Below are positions 1 to 7,355 of a stretch of DNA of 64,000 nucleotides, piece by piece. The notes beneath the pieces are model-generated. The model searched no databases, was not told the DNA's origin, and worked only from the letters and a program-made list of their open reading frames with translations. The number at the start of each line of letters is the position of its first letter. Position 1 is the stretch's first letter. The position numbers and the translations under genes were made by a program. This stretch comes from Mycolicibacterium komanii (GTDB lineage: Bacteria > Actinomycetota > Actinomycetes > Mycobacteriales > Mycobacteriaceae), in the NCBI RefSeq assembly GCF_001050035.1, contig NZ_CVTA01000011.1, positions 186,001-250,000 of the forward strand, given 5' to 3'.

Positions 1-627
1 GCGACCGAAGACGACATCGCCGCGCTCGCTGCGGAGGCCGCCGCGCTCGGGGTCTACGCCGTCTGCGTATCGCCGTCGATGGTTTCGACCGCCAGGCGGC
101 ACGGTTCGGCATCGCAATTGGTGTGCGCGGTCGTCGGATTCCCCTCCGGTAAACATCTTTCGGCGATCAAGGCCGAGGAGGCCCGTCGCGCAGTCGAAGA
201 CGGCGCCGGCGAGATCGACATGGTGATCGATGTGGGCGCCGCATTGCACGGTGACTTCGCGGCGGTGCGCGCCGACGTCGAGGCGGTGCGTGCCGCGATC
301 GGTGCCCGCGCGACCCTCAAAGTGATTGTCGAATCGGCCGCGTTACTGCAACTGGGAAACGAGGATACGTTGCTGGCGGCCTGCCGGGCGGCCGCGGATG
401 CCGGTGCCGATTTCGTCAAGACCTCCACGGGATTTCACCCTGCGGGTGGTGCGTCGGTGCGTGCCGTGGAACTGATGGCGACGGTCGGTCCGCAGGTCAA
501 GGCCAGTGGCGGAATCCGTACCGCCGCGGATGCGATCGCGATGCTGGACGCCGGCGCAACGCGGTTGGGGCTGTCGGCGACCAGGGCGGTGCTGGACGGC
601 TGGCCGAAAATCGACCGCGGACAGTAA
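1..627 (+). CDS. deoC: Deoxyribose-phosphate aldolase, 5'-truncated by window edge
   Basis: The open frame runs in from the window edge (residues read [17 protein letters not shown]), so the N-terminus lies outside. DeoC cleaves 2-deoxyribose-5-phosphate to glyceraldehyde-3-phosphate and acetaldehyde in cytosolic deoxynucleoside breakdown. The Schiff-base lysine lies in FVKTSTGF (Lys about residue 140 of the visible part). A second lysine lies in VKASGGIRT, followed by the glycine-rich phosphate-binding C-terminal strands. The position matches Rv0478, upstream of the Rv0479c/Rv0480c-like genes. About 208 residues are visible of a family length near 220-225, so only a short N-terminal piece is missing. 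Confidence 0.93.
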   Translation, partial: ATEDDIAALAAEAAALGVYAVCVSPSMVSTARRHGSASQLVCAVVGFPSGKHLSAIKAEEARRAVEDGAGEIDMVIDVGAALHGDFAAVRADVEAVRAAIGARATLKVIVESAALLQLGNEDTLLAACRAAADAGADFVKTSTGFHPAGGASVRAVELMATVGPQVKASGGIRTAADAIAMLDAGATRLGLSATRAVLDGWPKIDRGQ

Positions 628-653
628 TTTACGCGCTTTGCCAAAATTTGCCG

Positions 654-659
654 TATGAT
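654..659 (+). promoter_or_regulatory. Candidate -10 box for lipoprotein gene
   Basis: A TATGAT hexamer lies about 70 bases upstream of the lipoprotein start in the 100-base gap after deoC. No convincing -35 box is seen. GGATAGGA just before the ATG at 728 could act as the ribosome binding site. Confidence 0.35.
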
Positions 660-727
660 GGCGGGGCCCCCGACAGGTAAAACCATACGCATCTGCGCAC
701 ACGGGAAACCGTGGATAGGATCTGATC

Positions 728-1021
728 ATGATGACCCATACTGGTTTGCTTCGTCGAACTATTGCCGGGGCAGGACTTACTGCGGTGCTCGCCACGGGCG
801 TCTTCACCGCTGGTTGCGCCAAGGAAGAAGAGAAGGCGCCGGAGACGTCGACCACGACGACCACCACAACAACTACGACAGCGCCGCCTCCTCCCGCCAC
901 TCCGACGGAGAAGGCGCCGCGCATCAATCCCGATGAGCCGAACCCGTTCTCGCCGACGGTCCATGCGCCGCCGGCTCCGGGACCGACGCCCGGTCGACAC
1001 CGCGGTCCTCACGGCCAGTAG
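728..1021 (+). CDS. Small Thr/Pro-rich lipoprotein
   Basis: A 97-residue protein with a signal peptide (RR, then a hydrophobic stretch) ending in the lipobox TAGC (Cys about residue 29), so probably a diacylated cell-envelope lipoprotein. The mature part begins with charged KEEEK, then a run of ten threonines, then a proline-rich tail. The threonine run uses mixed codons (acc, acg, aca, act), so it is kept at protein level and is not a simple-repeat slippage tract. It has no recognisable enzymatic domain and may be a wall-spanning linker. ATG at 728 is followed at once by a second ATG. Its 3' end overlaps the proposed start of the protease gene by 59 bases, suggesting coupled expression. Confidence 0.7.
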   Translation: MMTHTGLLRRTIAGAGLTAVLATGVFTAGCAKEEEKAPETSTTTTTTTTTTAPPPPATPTEKAPRINPDEPNPFSPTVHAPPAPGPTPGRHRGPHGQ

Positions 1022-2591
1022 GAGCCGGGCCTGGGCCCTGTTCACCGCCGCGCTGCTGATCGCGGCGTCGGGTGCGTGCGCATCGCGCACCCCGGCGGTG
1101 ATCTCCGGGCCGTATGCGGCCCTGCTTTCGAGCTCGACCGATTTGGGGCCGTCACGTTCGGCCGACGCCCAGATCACAGTCACGCTCGGTGGACCGGATC
1201 GTCCCGCTGCCCTGATGGGTTGGGCCGACGCGCGCAGTTTGTGGGTGCGCTGGCGGCCCGGCGACCGATGGGCGATCGTCGAGGGCGGCGCCGGGGATCT
1301 CGCGCGCGCGTTTTCGGTGCCGGTTCGTGACTACCGGTCCCCGAAGGGGGAGCAGTTCTACGCATCGCCGGAGCAACCGTCGATACCGCCGCAACTGCGC
1401 GACGACATCACCGCGGTCGGCCGAATCCTGAGCTACACCCCGTACCGCATGAAGAGGCCCGACGTCGTTCCGCTCGACGTGCCCAAGGGCGGGCTGGCAC
1501 CCGACGGGCTGCTGTCGGCGTACAACGCAATGCCGTTGGGGGACGCCGGTTTCACCGGCAAGGGTGCGACGATCGTCATCTTCGCGTTCGACAGCGTCGA
1601 GCAGGAGGACCTCGACCTGTTCGCCGACACGTCGGGTCTGCCGCGGTTCACCCCGGAGATCGTCGGCGGTAAGCCGTCCGAGGTGCACGGTGAGACGGCG
1701 ATGGATCTGCAAGTGGCGCATGCGATTGCGCCCGATGCCCGGCTCGTCGTGGTCAACGCCAGGCCGACGGTGGAGGGCGACGGCACCTACGAAAAGCTGG
1801 GAAAGCTGTTCGAGCAGGTCGATCGCGACTACCCGGGGGCGGTGTGGAGCCTGTCGATCGGATGGGGCTGCGAGGCGTTCGCCACCGCAGCCGATCTGGC
1901 GCCGGTCGAGGCCGCACTGATGGCCGCGCAGCGGCGCGGCACGACGGCGTTCGACGCCAGCGGCGACACCGCCGGTCTGGAATGTAAAGGCGGCGAACGA
2001 TGGTCGGCCCCGCCCGGCCCGGACGACATCGGCGTCGACGCGGTCGCCTCGCTCCCGACGATGACGTCCGTCGGCGGCACCACGTTGTCGACGGGTACGC
2101 GCGGGCAGTGGCTGGGCGAACACGCATGGGTGGATTCCCCGCTGTCGCAGGGCAGTAGCGGTGGGGTGTCGAAACTGTTCGCCCGACCGGCATGGCAGGG
2201 GCACGTGAACGTCGAGCGCGACACCGAGGGTCGCCGTCTGCTCCCCGACGTCGCCGCGGTCGCCGATCCGTTCACCGGTGTGCGGTTCATCTACGGCCAG
2301 CGTGAGGTCGTCGGTGGCGGCACGTCGCAGTCGGCCCCGATCTGGGCGGCGCTCACGGTACTGATGAACCAGTACCTGGTGGCCAACGGCGGGCGGCCGG
2401 TGGGCAACCTGAATCCCCTGCTGTATCAGGTGGCTTCGGGGTCGCGACTGCCCGGCTTCCGCGATGTGGGCAAGGGCGGCAACGCTGTCGACCTGGCGAC
2501 GCCGGGCTACGACCTGGTGACGGGCCTCGGCACTCCGAACACCGAGAACCTCGCCCGCAACCTTCTCGACCTTCAGAAGACGTCGCGTTGA
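963..2591 (+). CDS. Sedolisin-type (S53) serine-carboxyl peptidase, exported lipoprotein
   Basis: The catalytic set of family S53 is complete when numbered from the ATG at 963: Glu244 and Asp248 in HGETAMD, the oxyanion Asp335 in DASGDTAG, and Ser455 in GGTSQSAP. The C-terminal calcium site is also typical (FRDVGKGGN, then GYDLVTGLGTP). The N-terminus has an arginine-rich n-region, a hydrophobic core and the possible lipobox ASGAC, so the enzyme should act outside the membrane. A propeptide-like region (about residues 60-165) precedes the catalytic domain, as in sedolisins. The start is uncertain: this ATG overlaps the upstream lipoprotein gene and lacks a clear Shine-Dalgarno sequence. The gene ends overlapping the TTG start of the membrane protein gene, so the two are probably translated together. 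Substrate unknown. Confidence 0.85.
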   Translation: MRRRLRDRRPVDTAVLTASRSRAWALFTAALLIAASGACASRTPAVISGPYAALLSSSTDLGPSRSADAQITVTLGGPDRPAALMGWADARSLWVRWRPGDRWAIVEGGAGDLARAFSVPVRDYRSPKGEQFYASPEQPSIPPQLRDDITAVGRILSYTPYRMKRPDVVPLDVPKGGLAPDGLLSAYNAMPLGDAGFTGKGATIVIFAFDSVEQEDLDLFADTSGLPRFTPEIVGGKPSEVHGETAMDLQVAHAIAPDARLVVVNARPTVEGDGTYEKLGKLFEQVDRDYPGAVWSLSIGWGCEAFATAADLAPVEAALMAAQRRGTTAFDASGDTAGLECKGGERWSAPPGPDDIGVDAVASLPTMTSVGGTTLSTGTRGQWLGEHAWVDSPLSQGSSGGVSKLFARPAWQGHVNVERDTEGRRLLPDVAAVADPFTGVRFIYGQREVVGGGTSQSAPIWAALTVLMNQYLVANGGRPVGNLNPLLYQVASGSRLPGFRDVGKGGNAVDLATPGYDLVTGLGTPNTENLARNLLDLQKTSR

Positions 2592-4099
2592 CCGAAGCGC
2601 CACCACGCCGCCGGTATCGGTGGCGAAACCCGTTGACGGGCATCCTGTTTCCGAATCTCACGGTCTCTTCGAGAACGACGCTCGGGCTGGCGCTCATGGC
2701 GCATGCCGCGCTGCTCGTCGGCCTGGCAGCGCTGCGGTGGCAGGCGCCGCTGATCGCGCTCGGCGCGGTCGGCGTGACGCTGGTTTTCGCGGTCTATCTC
2801 CGTCAAGCGGGCACCGGCCGTGCTCGGCCGTTGGTGACGGCCGCCGTGCTCGCCGCGCTCCTCGGTTTCGGGTGGGCGCTGGCCACCGGCAGAATCGTCG
2901 CCGAGGCACACGACGTCGCCCTCAGCGGTGGCGAGTTCGACCGCGAGAAGTTGTTGATCGGCACCGGAATACCGGTCGGCGGCGCACTGCTGATGCTGCT
3001 TCCACCGACACTGCTGCGTTTACGGCGGCCAGCGGCCCACACCCCGCTGGACGGCTATGCGATCGGTGCGTTGAGCGCCGTCGTCTTCACGACCGCGGCG
3101 ACCCTGGTGAGGCTGGCCCCGCAGTTCGCGACGGGCGTCATGGCCGAAGACCTCTGGGTCAGCGCGCTCATGGTGCAGGCCGGTATCCAGGGCCTCATCC
3201 TGCCGCTGACGGCGCTCGCGCTCGGCGGGCTCGTCGGGATCGCGCTGTGGGCGGGCAGGCGTCGAGCAGTCGCGGCGAGTGTGGTTGTGACACTGCTGCT
3301 TTACGCGATCACCGGCGTCGCCGAGTACGCCCCCGTGCCGCACGTGGTACAGCTCGCGGTGCACGCCGCGGTCGCCGCGGTGGCATTGGCTGCGCTGCGC
3401 GTCGTACAGGACTCGGCCAGCGAAGCGGTGGAGCCGCGGGCGGGTCGCGACGGGCGCGCCCGGGTGTTGGCCACGCTCGGCGCCGGCGCCGTCATCGCGG
3501 CCGCGGCCGGTGTGGTGGCGGCCGTGTTGACCACGCCGGACACACCGAAGATCGTGTGCCCACCGGATTGTGGACGGCCACCGATCGGCGAACCCATCGA
3601 GTCGAACCCACGGTTCCACGCCGCCGACGGCTCGTTCTCCGTGCAGTATCCGGGGCCGGGCAGTGCGTACGAGGCCACGTTGAACCCCGACGGAGTCGAG
3701 CTCGAGTTCACCGGCGGGGACACCGGCACGCTCGAGTTGTTCGGCCTGCCCGCCGACAACCGGACGGCCAAGCAGATCGCCGAGGACCTGATCGACGAGT
3801 ACTACCCCGACGCCTCAACGGAATACGAGATTCCCAACGCGATGGTCGGCTACGAGCCGGGCTACGGCGTCGTCGCCGACGACTATCCGCAGGACGCCAG
3901 CGGGAGCTTCACCCGGCTTCGGCTGATCGTGATGGTCGCCGTCAAGAACGACTACGCGCTGGTGGCCTCGGCGATCGGCCCGTATCGCGCGTTCAGCCCC
4001 GACTTCGGCACCGGCCATCCCTCCGGCGCCAATCTGCAACTGGCGATGGATATGGGCAAGTACGTCAACAGTTTCCGGTGGGGCGGCGTCACCGACTGA
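2588..4099 (+). CDS. Polytopic membrane protein with extracytoplasmic C-terminal domain
   Basis: A 503-residue protein starting at a TTG that overlaps the protease stop (TTGA). The first ~320 residues hold roughly nine hydrophobic segments. After the last one (about residues 293-315) comes a Cys-Pro motif (CPPDCGRPP) and a soluble domain of about 170 residues that should face the periplasm or wall. I do not recognise the family. Coupling to the S53 protease suggests a membrane partner, such as an anchor, inhibitor or substrate carrier, but this is inference from position only. It converges with the minus-strand DUF2993 gene with a 3-base gap. Confidence 0.7.
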   Translation: MTEAPPRRRYRWRNPLTGILFPNLTVSSRTTLGLALMAHAALLVGLAALRWQAPLIALGAVGVTLVFAVYLRQAGTGRARPLVTAAVLAALLGFGWALATGRIVAEAHDVALSGGEFDREKLLIGTGIPVGGALLMLLPPTLLRLRRPAAHTPLDGYAIGALSAVVFTTAATLVRLAPQFATGVMAEDLWVSALMVQAGIQGLILPLTALALGGLVGIALWAGRRRAVAASVVVTLLLYAITGVAEYAPVPHVVQLAVHAAVAAVALAALRVVQDSASEAVEPRAGRDGRARVLATLGAGAVIAAAAGVVAAVLTTPDTPKIVCPPDCGRPPIGEPIESNPRFHAADGSFSVQYPGPGSAYEATLNPDGVELEFTGGDTGTLELFGLPADNRTAKQIAEDLIDEYYPDASTEYEIPNAMVGYEPGYGVVADDYPQDASGSFTRLRLIVMVAVKNDYALVASAIGPYRAFSPDFGTGHPSGANLQLAMDMGKYVNSFRWGGVTD

Positions 4100-4102
4100 C
4101 GG

Positions 4103-5044
4103 TCACAGCGCCGCGAAGCAGGGGTCCTGCTGGCCCTTCGGGATGTCGGCGTTACGCGTCGAGAACCGGCTTTCGACACCGTCGTCGGTGACCTTCACCG
4201 AGTCGGCCTTGATACCCATCGGGTAGTTCTTCGTCAGCTCGGAGGTGAACGCGTCCAGCGCCGGTTGCACGGTCTCGCGCGGCAGCGTGAAGCCGAGCCC
4301 GGTCAGCGAGATCACCTCCAACGAGATGCCGCCGTCGGCGACCGTCGGCCGCGCCTTGATGCCGCCCAGCGCGCCCTCCAGCTCGATCGTGCCGTCGGAC
4401 GGGTTGGTGGAGACGCCGGTGACGAACGCGCCGATGATCGGGATGGAGTCGGAGATGGTGCGCCGGATCCCGTCGGAGGACCAGTCGATGTCCGCGACGA
4501 GGGAGCCGACCGTGCCGCCCGAGGTGGGCGTGTCCTCGAGGCGGACGTCCTGGATGGACAGCTCGACCTTCATGCCCTTGGCGTCGCGGATCTGGTTGCC
4601 GGCCGTCTCGATGTGGATGTTCGTGTAGTGGCCGGTCATGTGCTGGATCAGGAACGGCGGCATGACGCCGAACGATGCGCTCGCCTCGTCCTCGACGACG
4701 CATGACGTGACGCCGGCGACCACCGTGTTCGCGCGGTGGCGGGCGTACAGTTCACCGGCCAGCAAACCAGCCAGCACCAGCGCCACGACGATGACGACAA
4801 CCAGCACAATCGACAGCGGATCGCGCAGCAGGCCCCTGAGCTTGGACTCGGAGCGCGGCGGCTCGTTCGGCCCCTGCGGTCCCGGCGGCGGGGTCTGCCC
4901 AGGTGGCGGCCCCTGCGGGGGGAGCCCCCGGTCGGGCGGGGGAGCCTGGCCGTGGTCTGGAGCGGGTACCTGGGCGGGCTGAGTCGGAGGGACCTGGCCC
5001 TGTTGCGTCGACGGCTGGTTCGGGCGGGCCCACGGGTCGGTCAC
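4103..5044 (-). CDS. DUF2993 membrane-anchored protein (Rv0479c-like)
   Basis: A 313-residue protein with a disordered Pro/Gln-rich N-terminus (residues 1-65), one transmembrane helix (about residues 77-97, VLVVVIVVALVLAGLLAG) and a C-terminal DUF2993 domain. DUF2993 proteins such as LmeA are lipid-binding or lipid-processing periplasmic proteins; which lipid this one handles is unknown. The GTG start at 5044 overlaps the end of the upstream amidohydrolase gene by 4 bases, so the two form an operon, as Rv0480c-Rv0479c do. Confidence 0.8.
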   Translation of the reverse strand: MTDPWARPNQPSTQQGQVPPTQPAQVPAPDHGQAPPPDRGLPPQGPPPGQTPPPGPQGPNEPPRSESKLRGLLRDPLSIVLVVVIVVALVLAGLLAGELYARHRANTVVAGVTSCVVEDEASASFGVMPPFLIQHMTGHYTNIHIETAGNQIRDAKGMKVELSIQDVRLEDTPTSGGTVGSLVADIDWSSDGIRRTISDSIPIIGAFVTGVSTNPSDGTIELEGALGGIKARPTVADGGISLEVISLTGLGFTLPRETVQPALDAFTSELTKNYPMGIKADSVKVTDDGVESRFSTRNADIPKGQQDPCFAAL

Positions 5045-5868
5045 GACCGCGATTCTGCCTTACCGCGGCGGGCAAAGTCCGCGCGGTTGCGCAACACCGC
5101 GATCGTCTCGCGCACCTTGCGCCCGGCGTCCAGGTCGATGTCGGTCACCAACAACTGCGGGTCATCGCCCGCGTTGGCCAGCACCTCGCCGGTCGGGGAT
5201 GCCACCAGGCTGCCACCCACACCGGTCGGGCCGAGCGCGGCGATCTCGGCCTCGGGGTAGCCCTGGTCGACCGCGGCGACGAAGCCGGTCGTGTCGATGG
5301 CGCGGGCCCGCGCCAGCAGCGTCCACTGGTCGAGCTTGCCCGGGCCGCTGCCCCACGACGCGTGCACGGTGATCAACTCGGCCCCCCGTTCGGCCAACTC
5401 GACGTACAACTCGGGAAAGCGCACGTCGTAGCACAGCGTCAGGCCGACAGACACTGGTCCCGAGCCGCCGTCGACGTCGATCAGCACGGGTTCGCGTCCG
5501 GGGGCCACGGTCTTGGACTCGGTGAACCCGAACGCGTCGTAGAGGTGGATCTTCTCGTAGTGCGCGTCGACGCCGTCGCCGGCGGCGATCAGCGTGTTCA
5601 GCACGCGTCCGTCGCCCGAGGGCACGAACATGCCGGCGACGACGACGATGCCCGCGCGCTCGGCGATGGCCCGCACGCCCGAGGCCCACGGCCCGTCGAG
5701 CGGTTCCGCGACCGGAGCGAGCGGCACCCCGAACCGGCACATCGTGGCCTCGGGAAACAGCACCATCCGCGCACCGGCATCGGCGGCGCGGCGCGTGTAA
5801 TCCTCGACCAGCGCCAGGTTCGCCGACGGGTCGGTCCCGCTGAGGACCTGCGCGAGGGCTATCCGCAT
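5041..5868 (-). CDS. Carbon-nitrogen hydrolase (nitrilase superfamily, Rv0480c-like)
   Basis: A 275-residue cytosolic amidase fold with the three catalytic residues of the superfamily: Glu40 in LFPEATM, Lys in YEKIHLYDAFGF (about residue 108), and the nucleophilic Cys in LTLCYDVRFPEL (about residue 148). HASWGSGPGK further on is typical of the Nit2/omega-amidase-like branch, so repair or recycling of omega-amides or deaminated glutathione-like compounds is plausible but not proven. It lies in an operon with the downstream DUF2993 gene (4-base overlap). The upstream ureohydrolase gene ends 18 bases away on the same strand, so read-through is possible. It corresponds to Rv0480c; the shared gene order with M. 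tuberculosis breaks just upstream of it. Confidence 0.86.
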   Translation of the reverse strand: MRIALAQVLSGTDPSANLALVEDYTRRAADAGARMVLFPEATMCRFGVPLAPVAEPLDGPWASGVRAIAERAGIVVVAGMFVPSGDGRVLNTLIAAGDGVDAHYEKIHLYDAFGFTESKTVAPGREPVLIDVDGGSGPVSVGLTLCYDVRFPELYVELAERGAELITVHASWGSGPGKLDQWTLLARARAIDTTGFVAAVDQGYPEAEIAALGPTGVGGSLVASPTGEVLANAGDDPQLLVTDIDLDAGRKVRETIAVLRNRADFARRGKAESRS

Positions 5869-5886
5869 ACGGCCCAGCCTACGGCG

Positions 5887-7029
5887 CTACGGCCCCCAGG
5901 CCGGCCGTGGCAGCGCCGCCGCCTTGTTGCCGAGCTTCCCGGAACGCACCTGTGCGGCGAGGCTGTCGAGGATCACCCGCGAGCTCATCAGCGCGGTCTG
6001 CTCGGCCCAGTCGTACGGCGGCGAGCATTCGACGACCTCGATACCGGCCAGGCCCGGCTCGGAGACCATCTTGACCAGGTTCAGCGCCTCGCGCGGCAAC
6101 AGCCCGCCGGGCTCCGGCCAGCCGGTGCCCGGGACGAATCCGGCGTCGATCACGTCGATGTCGAAGGAAAGGTACACCGCCTTGGCGTCCTTCCACGCGA
6201 CCTCGAGCGCCATCTCGGCGATCTTCTCGATGCCGACCCGTTCGACGTCGCCGACGGTGATCACGGTCGACTGCCGTTCGCGCCCGACCTTCACGCCGGC
6301 GCGTGGGGCCTGCCACCCGCCGATGCCGATCTGCACGAGGTTGGTGGCCGGCGCGTTCTTGATGTTGGTCGCGTGGAACCACGGCGTGGTGTGCATGCGC
6401 TCGTCGAGGTCCGTCTCCTGCGTGTCGACGTGACGGTCGAAATGGATGATCCCGACGTTGCCGTCCAGGTACGGGGCCATCCCGCGGATGGTGGGGAAGC
6501 CGATCGAATGGTCGCCGCCCAGCACGACCGGCATGACGCCCTTGCTCACCACGTGCGCCATGGCCTGGCTGATCTGATCGAAGGACTTCTCGAGATTTCC
6601 GGGGATCGTGAACACGTCGCCGATGTCGACCATGTTGAGTTGTTCGCGAAGGTCGACGCCGGACTCGTAGTTGTAGGTGCCGAAGAGGTTGGTGGAGCGC
6701 CGAATTCCCTGCGGACCGAAGCGGGTGCCCGGACGGTAGGTGGCGCCCGCGTCGAGGGGAACGCCGAAGATCGCGACCTCGGCGTCGTCGACCTGGTTCA
6801 CGTCTTCGACGAACGGACATTTGAGGAAGGTGCCCCGCTCGCCAGCGAAGTGCGGTAACTCGCCGCGCACGAAGGTCGAGATGCGGCGGTCGTTGATGGT
6901 CGGGGCGGCCTCGAGGCCGAAGGTCAGGCTGCGTTCGATCTCCTCGCGTTCGCGACGGTCGGAGAGCCGGGCCTCGGCCTGTTGTGCCCACGCGCCTTCG
7001 GCGTTGAGGGGCGCATTCTCGTCGGTCAT
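5887..7029 (-). CDS. Ureohydrolase of the agmatinase/arginase fold, candidate guanidine hydrolase
   Basis: A 380-residue binuclear-metal ureohydrolase. The start is ATG 7029, preceded at ideal spacing by TAAGGAGCACCTT. An N-terminal extension of ~80 residues precedes the catalytic fold. Metal-site motifs are visible: GGDHS, HFDRHVDT (usual agmatinases read HFDAHxD), SFDIDVIDAGFVPGTGWPEPGG-type loop, and a Glu in the VVECSPPYD segment. The ALA-to-ARG change in the DxH motif, the extension and the length recall the guanidine hydrolase (GdmH) branch more than classical agmatinases, as far as I can recall it. The neighbouring symporter gene is read divergently behind a guanidine-I riboswitch, which supports guanidine as the substrate. 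GdmH-type enzymes are nickel-dependent and need HypA/HypB-like loading proteins; none is in the window. Agmatinase or a related guanidino-compound hydrolase remains possible. Confidence 0.82.
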   Translation of the reverse strand: MTDENAPLNAEGAWAQQAEARLSDRREREEIERSLTFGLEAAPTINDRRISTFVRGELPHFAGERGTFLKCPFVEDVNQVDDAEVAIFGVPLDAGATYRPGTRFGPQGIRRSTNLFGTYNYESGVDLREQLNMVDIGDVFTIPGNLEKSFDQISQAMAHVVSKGVMPVVLGGDHSIGFPTIRGMAPYLDGNVGIIHFDRHVDTQETDLDERMHTTPWFHATNIKNAPATNLVQIGIGGWQAPRAGVKVGRERQSTVITVGDVERVGIEKIAEMALEVAWKDAKAVYLSFDIDVIDAGFVPGTGWPEPGGLLPREALNLVKMVSEPGLAGIEVVECSPPYDWAEQTALMSSRVILDSLAAQVRSGKLGNKAAALPRPAWGP

Positions 7030-7355
7030 AAGGTGCTCCTTACGCGCCGTCTTGTCGCTGACCGGGTACGGCACACCTCGTCCGGGAAGCCGATGGGCTC
7101 CTGCCGCTCATTCTTTTCCGACCCGCCGCGACGCGCCACCCGAATCGCAACAAAGCCGTAACGAGGCGAGCGGGCGGCCGTAACAGCCGGGGGTTTCGCT
7201 TGTCGGCGACTCACGTTGACCTGTGAGGCGCGTCTAGGGTTCCGCCGCGCACACGGTGTGCGGGCTGGTCCGAGAGACGCAGGCGGCCGCGGCGCAGCGG
7301 ACGTTCCACGGCGGGACAAAAGCCCGGGAGACTCCATCGCGCATAGGAGCTCCAC
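7030..7355. other. Divergent intergenic region, ureohydrolase / symporter
   Basis: A 326-base gap. The right third is the guanidine-I riboswitch described separately. The left part (about 7030-7200) is the leader and promoter region of the minus-strand ureohydrolase. I see a good Shine-Dalgarno there, but no second guanidine aptamer (I, II or III). Confidence 0.6.
7232..7332 (+). promoter_or_regulatory. Guanidine-I riboswitch (ykkC RNA)
   Basis: The conserved blocks of the ykkC/guanidine-I aptamer are present in order on the plus strand: CTAGGGTTCCG (7234-7244), GGCTGGTCCGAGAG (7263-7276), and ACGGCGGGACAAAAGCCC followed by GGGAGA (7308-7331). Bases 7232-7235 (GTCT) can pair with 7329-7332 (AGAC) to close the aptamer. 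CTCC at 7332-7335 can alternatively pair with GGAG at 7346-7349, the Shine-Dalgarno of the symporter gene. The two pairings share base 7332, which suggests translational control: ligand closes the aptamer and frees the ribosome binding site. The ACGGC...GGGACAAAAGCCCGGGAGA form fits subtype 1 (guanidine), not the ppGpp/PRPP variants, but that assignment is from memory. Confidence 0.92.

Noticed and set aside
850..885. Threonine run as an expanding microsatellite
   Set aside because: The codons are mixed (acc/acg/aca/act), so it is not a homogeneous DNA repeat.
7030..7200. A second guanidine riboswitch for the ureohydrolase (minus strand)
   Set aside because: The minus-strand leader has a good Shine-Dalgarno but none of the conserved guanidine-I blocks and no ACGR hairpin pair of guanidine-II.
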